This document shows positions 53,757 through 62,603 of a stretch of DNA of 64,000 nt, piece after piece (the first letter of the stretch is position 1; each line of letters opens with the position of its first letter). The position numbers and the translations under genes are program-made. The DNA is taken from positions 62,001 through 126,000 of the forward strand of contig JAFODP010000009.1 of NCBI GenBank assembly GCA_017380635.1, given 5' to 3'. Source of the stretch: Bacteroidales bacterium. Lineage in GTDB: Bacteria; Bacteroidota; Bacteroidia; Bacteroidales; UBA1402. Below the pieces are notes generated by a model. It did not search any database, was not told the origin of the DNA, and saw only the letters and a list, made by a program, of their open reading frames with translations.

Positions 53757-56198
53757 ATGAAAAAGACCACCTTACTGTTAGGCATCTGCCTTATTTTCAA
53801 CTTATTCAACCAAGAGGTTCAAGCCGCTTCGAGCGAACATTCCCGCGACAGCATTTTGTGGAATTTCGATTGGAAATTTCAAGCCGGCAACATCGACAAT
53901 GCTTGGCAAAAAGATTTCGACGACAGCCAATGGCGTTCTCTCGATCTGCCGCACGATTTTCAGATTGAACAGCCTTGGATTGCTCCCAAAGCAGACGAAA
54001 AGGCCGATATGAGCGACGGTGCCGCCAATGCAAAAAGCGAACTGAGCCCGCGTGGTTTCAAAGCCATGGGACAAGCCTGGTATCGTAAAACTTTTGTACC
54101 GGACGAAAGCTGGAAAGATCGTCGTTGCGTGCTGGATTTCGAAGGATTGATGTACGTGGGCGATGTCTATCTGAATGGCGAAAAAATTGCCGCTTGCGAT
54201 TATGGTTATCTTGGTTTCGAAATCGATATCACCTCGCGTCTGCGTTGGAACGAAGAAAATGTCGTGGCTGTGATGTGCGATACGCGTGCGCCCAAAAATT
54301 CTCGTTGGTACACGGGCGGCGGTATCATTCGCGATGTTCATATCATCCTCACTGCCAAAGATTTGTATCTGACGCGTCATCCCCTGAAAATCACCACCGA
54401 AACCCAAGGTAACAATGGCGTCGTGTATTTCCAGGCCGAAGCCGCCAACAAACTGAAAAGCAAACCTTCGCAGATGAATTTCCAAGTACGCATTTACGAC
54501 GCCGACCATCAAGTGGTGGCCGAACACATCGCACATCCCAACTTCTATCGTCGCGAAGGCACCAGCGAATATTCTTTGGATAGCGTGGTTATTGAAAATG
54601 TCAACTTGTGGGATTGCGAAAATCCTTATCTCTATACGGCCGAAGTGAGCCTACTCTACCCTGATGGAAAAATAGCCGACCAAGTATCAACGCCATTCGG
54701 TGTCAGAACTTTGGAATTCTCGCCCGAATACGGTATGAAAATCAATGGTAAAAAAGTGTTGCTGAAAGGCGTTGCCAACCATCACGATTTGGGAGCTTTG
54801 GGCACGGCCGTCTACGACGAAGCTTTGGAAAAACGTATTCTCTTGCTGAAACAATTCGGATTCAACCACATCCGCACTTCGCACAATCCTTATAGCCAAA
54901 GCCTCTTGGATCTTTGCGACAAACACGGCATCTTGGTGGTGGACGAAATTTATGACAAATGGTTGGATCAATACTGTGGCGGTCGAAAACCCTGGATGGA
55001 ACTCTGGCCCCAAAACCTTCCCGAATGGATCAAGCGCGACCGCAATCATCCTTGTGTAGTGATGTGGAGCCTTGGCAACGAAACGCAACAATATTGGGGC
55101 ATGCCTTATGCCGACTGGGGCGTTACCTTGTTCAAGATGATGAAAGTGCTTGTGCAACGTTACGACGATACCCGCCTAATGACCGTTGCCATGCATCCTC
55201 GTTATCGTGATGTCAAAACCGATTCTCTGCCCTCGCCTTTGGCCATGGCCTGCGATGTAGCTTCTTACAACTATCGTTATATGTATTTCCCCGGCGATGC
55301 GCGTCGTTTCCCGCACATGATGTTCTATCAGAGTGAAGCCAACACCGTCGGTATGGGCGAAAACTGGTATGACATGGATCTGGACAAAGTAATCGGTTCG
55401 GCTTATTGGGGCGGCATCGATTATTTGGGCGAAAGTCATGGCTGGCCCAACAAGGGCTGGAACATGGGCGTTTTCGATATCAGCCTGGAGCCCAAACCTA
55501 CTGCTTATTACATCAAGAGTTACTTCCAGGAAGATCAGCCGATGGTGCATGTGTCTGTGTACGAAGGCTCTTCTGCCATTCATTGGAACGACGTGAATTT
55601 GGGAAGCGTTCATTTGAGCGAAAGTTGGAATCGTCAGAAAGGCGAAAAACTGGTGCTGTACGCCTTCAGTAATGCCGACGAAGTAGAACTGCGCCTGAAC
55701 GGAAAAGCCATTGCGCGTCAAAGCAACCAACGCCAGATTTCAAAACAACGCAACCGTTTCATCTTCGAAAACATCGTTTATGCGCCCGGAAAATTGGAAG
55801 CTTGGGCTTACAACGATGGCAAAGTGGTGGCCAAACATCGTCTGCAAACAACGGGCAAAGCCGTCGCCTTGCGTATTAGCGCCGAAGAATGTGAACAATG
55901 GCAGGCCAACGGCATGGATATCCAGCACCTGCGCATTGAAGCTGTCGATGCCCAAGGTCGTCGCGTTCGTGAAGTGTCGGAAAAAGTTCAATTGAAGCTG
56001 ACTGGCGATGCGCGCATTCTGGCTGTCGGCAACGGCAATATCGCCAACAACGAATTGAACATCGGCAACGAAATTTCGCTGCATCATGGTAGTTGTCTGG
56101 TGATACTGAGAGCCGGAAAAACGGGCGGAAAAATCAGCTTGGAAGCTCAGAGCAATTCGATGCGCAAAGCGCTTTGGGTGGACGAATTGACACAATAA
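53757..56198 (+). CDS. Glycoside hydrolase family 2 protein (beta-galactosidase-like)
   Basis: 813 residues, signal peptide MKKTTLLLGICLIFNLFNQE. Domain order: N-terminal jelly-roll sugar-binding domain (about 35-195, with WYRKTFV and VYLNGEKI), Ig-like domain (200-300), TIM barrel (305-590) and a C-terminal Ig-like/DUF4982 tail. The catalytic acid/base is Glu442 in WSLGNE and the nucleophile is Glu527 in FYQSEA. The barrel has the family signature GVANHHDLGALG and IRTSHNPYSQSLLDLCD. It is periplasmic or secreted and hydrolyses beta-galactosides or related beta-linked sugars; precise substrate not deducible. The 3' end overlaps the convergent tilS by 52 bases. Confidence 0.92.
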   Translation: MKKTTLLLGICLIFNLFNQEVQAASSEHSRDSILWNFDWKFQAGNIDNAWQKDFDDSQWRSLDLPHDFQIEQPWIAPKADEKADMSDGAANAKSELSPRGFKAMGQAWYRKTFVPDESWKDRRCVLDFEGLMYVGDVYLNGEKIAACDYGYLGFEIDITSRLRWNEENVVAVMCDTRAPKNSRWYTGGGIIRDVHIILTAKDLYLTRHPLKITTETQGNNGVVYFQAEAANKLKSKPSQMNFQVRIYDADHQVVAEHIAHPNFYRREGTSEYSLDSVVIENVNLWDCENPYLYTAEVSLLYPDGKIADQVSTPFGVRTLEFSPEYGMKINGKKVLLKGVANHHDLGALGTAVYDEALEKRILLLKQFGFNHIRTSHNPYSQSLLDLCDKHGILVVDEIYDKWLDQYCGGRKPWMELWPQNLPEWIKRDRNHPCVVMWSLGNETQQYWGMPYADWGVTLFKMMKVLVQRYDDTRLMTVAMHPRYRDVKTDSLPSPLAMACDVASYNYRYMYFPGDARRFPHMMFYQSEANTVGMGENWYDMDLDKVIGSAYWGGIDYLGESHGWPNKGWNMGVFDISLEPKPTAYYIKSYFQEDQPMVHVSVYEGSSAIHWNDVNLGSVHLSESWNRQKGEKLVLYAFSNADEVELRLNGKAIARQSNQRQISKQRNRFIFENIVYAPGKLEAWAYNDGKVVAKHRLQTTGKAVALRISAEECEQWQANGMDIQHLRIEAVDAQGRRVREVSEKVQLKLTGDARILAVGNGNIANNELNIGNEISLHHGSCLVILRAGKTGGKISLEAQSNSMRKALWVDELTQ

Positions 56199-57508
56199 TC
56201 TTGCGAAATGCGCTCGCCTACCACCCAGACAATGTCTTGGCCGCTCAGCAGCAACCAGGCATTCTCTTTGTCGAAGCGGGCGTATTTCAAATCGGTCAGA
56301 AAGTCGCTGATAAGTTTTTTGCCGCGCATGCCGAAAGGCACAAAGGCATCGCCCTTCTGCGGATGACGCAACACCAAGGGAAACTGCAACTTATCGGCAT
56401 CGAGCCAGGCAATCTGTTTGGATTTTTCCAGCTCAAAAGGACGCGAGAAAAATTTCGCATTCCAGCATAAAGGCAAGTCTTCGGGGCTTGCCTTTTTTGT
56501 CGGATCTAATGCCGTCGTTTCGGCTTGCAGCGGTGCCGGTTTGCAGATGTCAGCCCGCGTCAGGTAAAAGATTTCCTGAGATTTATTTTGAGACGCGCGT
56601 TCGCGCAATAGCCAGCAAGATCGGTCGAGCAACAATTCATGACTTTCGCTTTGATACAATTGTCCCGAAGGCGCAAAACGTTGTTGCCAGATACGACTTA
56701 TTTCCTTGGCATTGAAACGATAAGCACTCAACCACTGATAGAGCAAACTCTCGCTGGCCTCCGCCACATGCAAACAATTCCCTTGCTCGGAAATGCGCTG
56801 CAAAGCCGGAGCCAACAATTGCGTCAAATCTTCGTCGGCCGTACGCAGCAGCGCCTGACTTCGGTGAATGCTCGCCGCGGCCGAAGGCTGTATTTCTTCC
56901 AACAAAGGCAAAAGTTGCAAACGGATTTTATTACGCAGATAATCGTTCTGAAAATTGCTGGAATCGTTCACATAATCCAACTGATTTTCTGCCAGATAGT
57001 CTAAAATTTCTTGTCGCGTAACGCAAAGCAAGGGACGAACCAGATAGCCGTTTTTTCGCGGTATGCCGGCCAGGCCTTTCGCACCACTGCCACGCAAAAG
57101 ATTCAAGAAAAAAGTTTCGATATCGTCATTCTGATGATGTCCCAGCACGATGGCTTGCAAACCCAATTCCGAACGCAGTTGTTCGAACCAGGCGTAGCGC
57201 AATTCGCGGGCCGCCATTTCGATGGAAAGGCCTTGTTTCTGGGCGTAGTTTTTGGCATCCACGCGCTTCACGTGCAAGGGAATATTCCATCGCGTACAAA
57301 GCTGTCGCACAAAGGCTTCATCTCGATCGGATTCTTCGCCTCGCAGCGAGAAATTCATGTGCGCAGCCACACATTCGTAGCCCAAAGCTTGCATCAACGA
57401 CAAAAGTGCCACGGAATCGCTCCCGCCGCTACAGGCAATCAAAAGCTTATCTGTCTCATTCAGAAGGCTTTCCTGTCGAATATATGTCTGAACTTTTCTC
57501 TTCAACAT
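56147..57508 (-). CDS. tilS: tRNA(Ile)-lysidine synthase
   Basis: Converts C34 of the CAU-anticodon tRNA-Ile to lysidine. 453 residues from MLKRKVQTYI; codons upstream (to 57637) lie in the pheS promoter and are rejected. The PP-loop ATPase motif is LLIACSGGSDSVALL (residues about 20-35), followed by the substrate region RGEESDRDEAFVRQLC and LGHHQNDDIETFFLNLLRGSG. The C-terminal domain ends DIVWVVGERI and a further 21 residues. Its 3' end runs 52 bases into the GH2 gene on the other strand, yet the protein end looks natural. It is divergent from pheS. Confidence 0.95.
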   Translation of the reverse strand: MLKRKVQTYIRQESLLNETDKLLIACSGGSDSVALLSLMQALGYECVAAHMNFSLRGEESDRDEAFVRQLCTRWNIPLHVKRVDAKNYAQKQGLSIEMAARELRYAWFEQLRSELGLQAIVLGHHQNDDIETFFLNLLRGSGAKGLAGIPRKNGYLVRPLLCVTRQEILDYLAENQLDYVNDSSNFQNDYLRNKIRLQLLPLLEEIQPSAAASIHRSQALLRTADEDLTQLLAPALQRISEQGNCLHVAEASESLLYQWLSAYRFNAKEISRIWQQRFAPSGQLYQSESHELLLDRSCWLLRERASQNKSQEIFYLTRADICKPAPLQAETTALDPTKKASPEDLPLCWNAKFFSRPFELEKSKQIAWLDADKLQFPLVLRHPQKGDAFVPFGMRGKKLISDFLTDLKYARFDKENAWLLLSGQDIVWVVGERISQDYCVNSSTQSALRIELL

Positions 57509-57547
57509 GTTCTCGCAAAAATTCGTGCAAAGTAAATGATTTTTTAC

Positions 57548-57555
57548 TACTTTTG
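57548..57555 (+). promoter_or_regulatory. -7 box of pheS promoter
   Basis: TACTTTTG, matching TAnnTTTG, 28 bases before the pheS start. An upstream TTCG-like element is weak. Confidence 0.5.
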
Positions 57556-57583
57556 TGCAATTTTTCAAAAACCTAAAAAAGCT

Positions 57584-58603
57584 ATGCTTAACAAAATTCA
57601 GGATATACTTCAGCAAGTGCAGGCTTGGGCTCCGCAAAACGCTCAGGAGCTGGAAGCTTTGCGCATCAAGTACTTAAGTAAAAAAGGCGAAATCTCTGCG
57701 CTTTTCAACGATTTCCGTCAGGTGCCCAACGAATTGAAAAAGGAAGTGGGTATGAAATTGAACGAGCTGAAAAATGCCGCTCAAGACAAACTAAACGAAC
57801 TGAAAGAAGCCATGGAAAGCAAAGAAGCCGCCGATGTGCATTACGATTACAGCCGCTCGGCTTATCCCGTCGAATTGGGTACGCGTCATCCGCTTTCCAT
57901 TGTCCGCAACGAGATTATCCGCATTTTCGAAAATATTGGCTTCACCATTGCCGAAGGTCCGGAAATCGAAGACGACTGGCATGTATTTTCTTCGTTGAAC
58001 TTTCCGCCCGAACATCCGGCTCGTGACATGCAAGACACTTTCTTCATCGAACAGCATCCCGATGTGGTATTGCGCACGCACACTTCTTCGGTGCAGAGCC
58101 GCGTGATGGAAAACAGCCAACCGCCTATCCGTATCATTTGCCCGGGTCGTGTGTATCGTAACGAAGCCATTTCTTATCGCGCGCATTGTTTCTTCCATCA
58201 GGTGGAAGCTTTGTATGTAGACAAGAATGTTTCTTATGCCGACTTGCTGCAAACCTTGGAATATTTCTCTAAAGAAATGTTCGGCGAACAAACCAAGATT
58301 CGTTTGCGTCCTTCTTATTTCCCCTTCACTGAACCTTCGGCCGAATTGGATATTTCCTGCAACATCTGTGGCGGCAAAGGCTGTCCTTTCTGCAAGAACA
58401 CCGGTTGGGTAGAAATCTTGGGTTGCGGTATGGTAGATCCTAACGTATTGGAAAACTGCGGCATCGACAGCAAAGTATACAGCGGTTTTGCTTTAGGCAT
58501 GGGCGTGGAACGTATCACCAACCTTAAATATCAGGTGAAAGACTTGCGCATGTTCTCCGAAAACGATGTCCGTTTCTTAGACGAATTCAAATCGGCTTAT
58601 TGA
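57584..58603 (+). CDS. pheS: Phenylalanine--tRNA ligase alpha subunit
   Basis: Catalytic alpha subunit of the alpha2-beta2 enzyme. 339 residues from MLNKIQDILQ; a frame 16 codons longer exists but runs through the promoter. The N-terminal coiled coil (to about 85) binds tRNA. Class II motifs follow: motif 2 in IICPGRVYRNEAISYRAHCF with HQVEALYVD, and motif 3 in YSGFALGMGVERI. A CxxC-type insert (SCNICGGKGCPFCKNTGW) before motif 3 is typical of one bacterial branch and may bind zinc. pheT is not adjacent. The stop codon shares one base with nth. Confidence 0.96.
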   Translation: MLNKIQDILQQVQAWAPQNAQELEALRIKYLSKKGEISALFNDFRQVPNELKKEVGMKLNELKNAAQDKLNELKEAMESKEAADVHYDYSRSAYPVELGTRHPLSIVRNEIIRIFENIGFTIAEGPEIEDDWHVFSSLNFPPEHPARDMQDTFFIEQHPDVVLRTHTSSVQSRVMENSQPPIRIICPGRVYRNEAISYRAHCFFHQVEALYVDKNVSYADLLQTLEYFSKEMFGEQTKIRLRPSYFPFTEPSAELDISCNICGGKGCPFCKNTGWVEILGCGMVDPNVLENCGIDSKVYSGFALGMGVERITNLKYQVKDLRMFSENDVRFLDEFKSAY

Positions 58604-59256
58604 TGACGAAAAACGTGGCAGATAAATATAGGCTTTGCATTGAGCGATTCTCTCAAACGATGCCCGATGCAAAGTCTGAACTTCATTTCGAATCACCCTT
58701 CCAGTTGCTGGTTGCGGTGATTTTGTCTGCTCAATGTACCGATAAACGGGTAAATATGACAACACCGGCCTTGTTTGCCGCCATGCCCGATGCTGCCGCG
58801 ATGGCACAACATTCCGTGGAAGAAATCTACGCATTCATCAAGAGCATTTCTTATCCCAACAACAAGGCCAAACATCTTCAAGCCATGGCGCATGCTTTGG
58901 TACAACACTTCGATGGACAAGTGCCCGACACGATGGAAGAATTGTTGCAACTGCCCGGTGTGGGTAGAAAAACAGCCAGTGTGGTACTCATTTGCGCCTT
59001 CAACAAGCCGGCCATGCCTGTCGATACGCATGTATTCCGTGTTTCCAACCGCATCGGTCTGACGCAAGATTCCAAGTCGCCAGGAGAAACGGAGAAAATC
59101 CTCTTACAACATTTTCCGGAACACTTGCTGCCCATTGCGCATCATTGGCTTATTCTACACGGAAGATACACTTGCAAGGCTATTAAACCCTTATGCAAAG
59201 ATTGCATCTTACACGACATTTGCGATTTTTATTCAAAACTAACCAATCATAATTAA
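58603..59256 (+). CDS. nth: Endonuclease III (DNA glycosylase/AP lyase)
   Basis: Base-excision repair enzyme for oxidised pyrimidines. 217 residues. Helix-hairpin-helix LPGVGRKTASVVL carries the catalytic Lys, and the catalytic Asp is in PVDTHVFRVSNRIG. The C-terminal [4Fe-4S] ligands are spaced C-x6-C-x2-C-x5-C (CKAIKPLCKDCILHDIC). The ATG at 58603 overlaps the pheS stop (TGATG), so translation is coupled. Confidence 0.95.
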   Translation: MTKNVADKYRLCIERFSQTMPDAKSELHFESPFQLLVAVILSAQCTDKRVNMTTPALFAAMPDAAAMAQHSVEEIYAFIKSISYPNNKAKHLQAMAHALVQHFDGQVPDTMEELLQLPGVGRKTASVVLICAFNKPAMPVDTHVFRVSNRIGLTQDSKSPGETEKILLQHFPEHLLPIAHHWLILHGRYTCKAIKPLCKDCILHDICDFYSKLTNHN

Positions 59257-59264
59257 ATTATCTG

Positions 59265-61769
59265 ATGAAAAAACTATTCTGCATGACCCTGATGATTTTG
59301 GGGATGATGAGCATGGCTTTTGCGGCCGATGCAAAAGGTGGAATCAAAGGTATTGTTATTGATGCCTCAAGCCGCGAGGCTTTGGAATTTGTGAACGTAG
59401 CGGTGCGCGAAGCCGGTAGCGACGAATTCAAGTCGGGATGCGCCACCGATATCGAAGGTCGTTTCCTGGTTGAAAATCTGAAAGCCGGAAACTACAAAGT
59501 GGTTATTTCCTTCGTTGGATACAAAAGCATTGAACGCAATGTAAAAGTTGATAACGAAGTGCTGAACATGGGTCGTATCTTCATCGAAGAAGATGCTCAA
59601 CAAATGAGAGAAGTGCAAGTGACTGCCCAACAATCTACCATGAAATTTGAAATCGACAAGAAGGTGTTCAACGTTGGTACGGATATTGCGTCCAAGGGTG
59701 CCAGCGCCACCGACATTCTGGAAAACATTCCTTCTATCGAAGTTGACCAGGAAGGTGCCATTTCGTTGCGTGGTAGCAGTTCTGTAAATGTTTGGATCAA
59801 CGGTAAAGCTTCCGGTTTGACGGCCGAAAACCGCGGTGACATTCTCGAACAGATGCCTGCAGAAAACATCGAACGTGTGGAAATCATCACCAATCCGGGT
59901 GCCAAATACAGCGCCGAAGGTACCGCCGGTATCATCAACATCATTCTTAAGGAAAATGCGCGTGCCGGATATTATGGTAGCGTTCAAGGTGGTTTCAATC
60001 ATCATAATGGTGCGCCTTTGGCTTGGAACGGTTCGGCCAATATCAACTACAACTCCGGCAAGTTCGATTTCTATGCCAGCATGGGTTATCGTCAGCGCAA
60101 CCATATCCGTTTGGTTTCTGTCGATCGTAACAATGTTGACGAAAATGGCAACGTGCTGTCTTATCTGAATCAGTCTTCTGAAGGTTTGGGCAAAGGCGAA
60201 AACCTCTTCGCTCGCGCCGGCATGAGCTATCGTCCTACGAAAAAAGATGAATTCAGCATCGGCGGTTTCGGTATGCTTGGTTCCAGCTACAACAACAGCC
60301 CCAGTTTGTACGAAAGCAATATGCCCGGCAACTTCGTCAGCAGCGAACGTATCGCCAACTCCAACACCGAAATGTTGGGTGGTAACGTGGAATTCAACTA
60401 CATCCACAAATTCAACGGCGACGACCACAAAATCGACTTGTTGGCCGCCTACAACACGTTCGGACACGAGGGCGAAAGCATTTTCGAACAGACCAGCATC
60501 TACGCCAATGGCGACACCACGCGCAGTTATCAGCGTCAGCCCAGCGATGTAGGTCCTCAGCATTTTGACGTTCAATTGGATTACACCAACAAGATCAGCG
60601 AAACCCAGAAAGTGGAAGCCGGTTATAAAGGTAGCATTTCGCGCGAAAGTTCGCCCACGAGAACCTTTTCGGGTTTGACCGCCGAAGACGCCAAAGAGGA
60701 CACGAAGCTTTACAACGATTTTACCTACAACCAGGACGTTCACGCTTTGTATCTGTCTTATTCTTCGCAGATTGACAATTTCGGTTATCAACTTGGTTTG
60801 CGTGGTGAATACACCTATTTCGAAACCCAATCTTTGGGCTACGGCCAGGATGCTGCTTCTACACCTTGGTACAAGAACGACTATTTTGGCTTGTTCCCCA
60901 CCGTCTTCCTTACCTATCGTCTAACGGAAAGCGATGAATTGCAATTGAATTATACTCGTCGTTTGCAACGTCCTTGGGGCGGTCAGTTGAATCCTTTCGT
61001 GAACATCACCGACTCGAGCAATATTTCGTATGGTAACCCTCAGTTGTTGCCGCAGTATGCCAACGCTTACGAATTCAACTACATCAAAACCTGGAAAGAA
61101 TCGCAAACGCTTTCTATCTCGGCTTATTATCGTTCTACCGAAGATATGGTTCAACATATCAGCTATTTGGATGCAACTCCCGAATTGGGCGGTAAAGTGA
61201 TGAAGAGTACTTATTTCAATATCGGCGAATCGCGCTCTATCGGTGGTGAAATTGTTTCTAAAAATCGTCTGTTCAAGCTCTTGGATTTGACCAGCACACT
61301 GAATATGCTTTACTACGAATTGGATGGTTACGAATTTACTCCCGTAGAAGGCACCACCATCGAAGGTAAGCCTGAAAGTAATTTCACCTGGAATGCTCGC
61401 GTTATCGGTAACATCCTTTTGCCCAAGGAATGGAGCATTCAGTTGCGCGGCGATTATCGTGCCAAGAGCTTGGTGGCCCAAGGTTTCCGTTATCCTTCAT
61501 GGCGTGTCGATTGGGGCGTTCGCAAAGGCTTCGGCGATCTTAGCGTCAGCTTGAACGTTCGCGACATCTTCAACAAGTTCGTACACATCAACCACACCGA
61601 AGGTAGCGGTTTCAGCCAGGAAGCTTTCCACTGGCACGGCGGACGTCGTATCAACATGACCGTCAGCTACAGCTTCGGTAACATGAAGCCCAAGCCTCAC
61701 AAGCATCGTCATAGCGAAGTAAGCGACTACGATAGCTATAGCGGTGGTGGTCATAGCCACGAGGAATAA
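59265..61769 (+). CDS. TonB-dependent-receptor-type outer-membrane barrel with His-rich tail
   Basis: 834 residues, signal peptide ending SMAFAA. An N-terminal carboxypeptidase-D-regulatory-like domain (about 26-110, IKGIVIDASSREALEFVNVAV) is followed by a plug domain (ATDILENIPSIEVDQEGAIS to AGIINIILKE, about 145-230) and a large outer-membrane beta-barrel of the OMP_b-brl/TonB-receptor group. The C-terminus extends past the last barrel strand (MTVSYSFGN) with a His-rich tail (KPHKHRHS then GGGHSHEE), suggestive of metal binding. It starts 8 bases after nth but is probably expressed separately. Substrate unknown; no SusD partner follows, so it is not a classical glycan-import pair. Confidence 0.88.
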   Translation: MKKLFCMTLMILGMMSMAFAADAKGGIKGIVIDASSREALEFVNVAVREAGSDEFKSGCATDIEGRFLVENLKAGNYKVVISFVGYKSIERNVKVDNEVLNMGRIFIEEDAQQMREVQVTAQQSTMKFEIDKKVFNVGTDIASKGASATDILENIPSIEVDQEGAISLRGSSSVNVWINGKASGLTAENRGDILEQMPAENIERVEIITNPGAKYSAEGTAGIINIILKENARAGYYGSVQGGFNHHNGAPLAWNGSANINYNSGKFDFYASMGYRQRNHIRLVSVDRNNVDENGNVLSYLNQSSEGLGKGENLFARAGMSYRPTKKDEFSIGGFGMLGSSYNNSPSLYESNMPGNFVSSERIANSNTEMLGGNVEFNYIHKFNGDDHKIDLLAAYNTFGHEGESIFEQTSIYANGDTTRSYQRQPSDVGPQHFDVQLDYTNKISETQKVEAGYKGSISRESSPTRTFSGLTAEDAKEDTKLYNDFTYNQDVHALYLSYSSQIDNFGYQLGLRGEYTYFETQSLGYGQDAASTPWYKNDYFGLFPTVFLTYRLTESDELQLNYTRRLQRPWGGQLNPFVNITDSSNISYGNPQLLPQYANAYEFNYIKTWKESQTLSISAYYRSTEDMVQHISYLDATPELGGKVMKSTYFNIGESRSIGGEIVSKNRLFKLLDLTSTLNMLYYELDGYEFTPVEGTTIEGKPESNFTWNARVIGNILLPKEWSIQLRGDYRAKSLVAQGFRYPSWRVDWGVRKGFGDLSVSLNVRDIFNKFVHINHTEGSGFSQEAFHWHGGRRINMTVSYSFGNMKPKPHKHRHSEVSDYDSYSGGGHSHEE

Positions 61770-61795
61770 TAGCATACTTCCAAAATGCGAAAAAT

Positions 61796-61831
61796 TAAAG
61801 GGAGTCGATCGTTTCCGATTGGCTCCCTTTA
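61796..61831. terminator. Bidirectional terminator between convergent genes
   Basis: A 16-pair stem with wobbles (TAAAGGGAGTCGATCG with CGATTGGCTCCCTTTA) and TTTC loop. The plus strand continues ACTTTTC and the minus strand AATTTTTCG, so it can serve both flanking genes. Confidence 0.72.
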
Positions 61832-61885
61832 CTTTTCAAACGCATTCACCAAGCAGTCTGGCGGGCATTACCCGCTTCTTTTTAA

Positions 61886-62557
61886 TTAATCTCTACGTGC
61901 AATGCCGATGTAATAAAGCAAAGTAGCCAAAGAGCCTATTGCTGCAATCACATAAGTACAAGCTGCCCATTTCAAGGCATCCTGAGCCATCGGTGTAGTA
62001 CGAGCATCGGTAACATTGGCACGAGGCAACCAAGCCAAAGCTCTACGCGTCGCATTGATTTCCACCGGCAAGGTCACCAAACTAAAAAGCGTGGTGCTGG
62101 CAAACAGAATGATACCAAACCACAGCAAATTCGGAAAGACATTGATTAACAAAATACCGGCCAACAAAACCCATTGCACGATATTCGAAGCAAAACTTAC
62201 CACCGGTACCAAAGCCGAGCGAAACTTCAAAGGTGCATAACCACAAGCATGTTGCACGGCATGGCCGCACTCATGAGCCGCCACGGCTGCCGCTGCCACA
62301 CTTCGAGACGAATAAACCGCCTCACTCAAATTGATAGTCATGGTCTGCGGATTGAAATGATCGCTGAGCATACCCGAAGTCATCTGCACCCTCACATTAT
62401 AAATACCATGATCGTGCAACATCTTTTCTGCCACTTCTGCGCCGGACAAGCCATTGTAGGTAGGCACCTTCGAATATTTCGCAAAGCGATTCTTCAACAT
62501 AAACTGAGCCAACGAGCCCAGCAGCATAACCAAAATACTGATAGTCCAAATGTTCAT
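61886..62557 (-). CDS. Membrane zinc metallopeptidase (YugP/Zn_peptidase_2 family)
   Basis: 223 residues with an N-terminal membrane helix (IWTISILVMLLGSLAQFML) and about three more near the C-terminus (WVLLAGILLINVFPNLLWFG, FASTTLFSLVTLPV, YVIAAIGSLATLLYYIG). The active-site signature is AAHECGHAVQH (HExxH type) at about residue 94, preceded by DHFNPQTMTINLSEAVY. The family is conserved in bacteria, but its substrate is not known. It stands alone, convergent with the barrel gene. Confidence 0.88.
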   Translation of the reverse strand: MNIWTISILVMLLGSLAQFMLKNRFAKYSKVPTYNGLSGAEVAEKMLHDHGIYNVRVQMTSGMLSDHFNPQTMTINLSEAVYSSRSVAAAAVAAHECGHAVQHACGYAPLKFRSALVPVVSFASNIVQWVLLAGILLINVFPNLLWFGIILFASTTLFSLVTLPVEINATRRALAWLPRANVTDARTTPMAQDALKWAACTYVIAAIGSLATLLYYIGIARRD

Positions 62558-62603
62558 GTGTTTTTCTATTTATTGTTATACGATTACACTTTCAATAGAC
62601 GTT

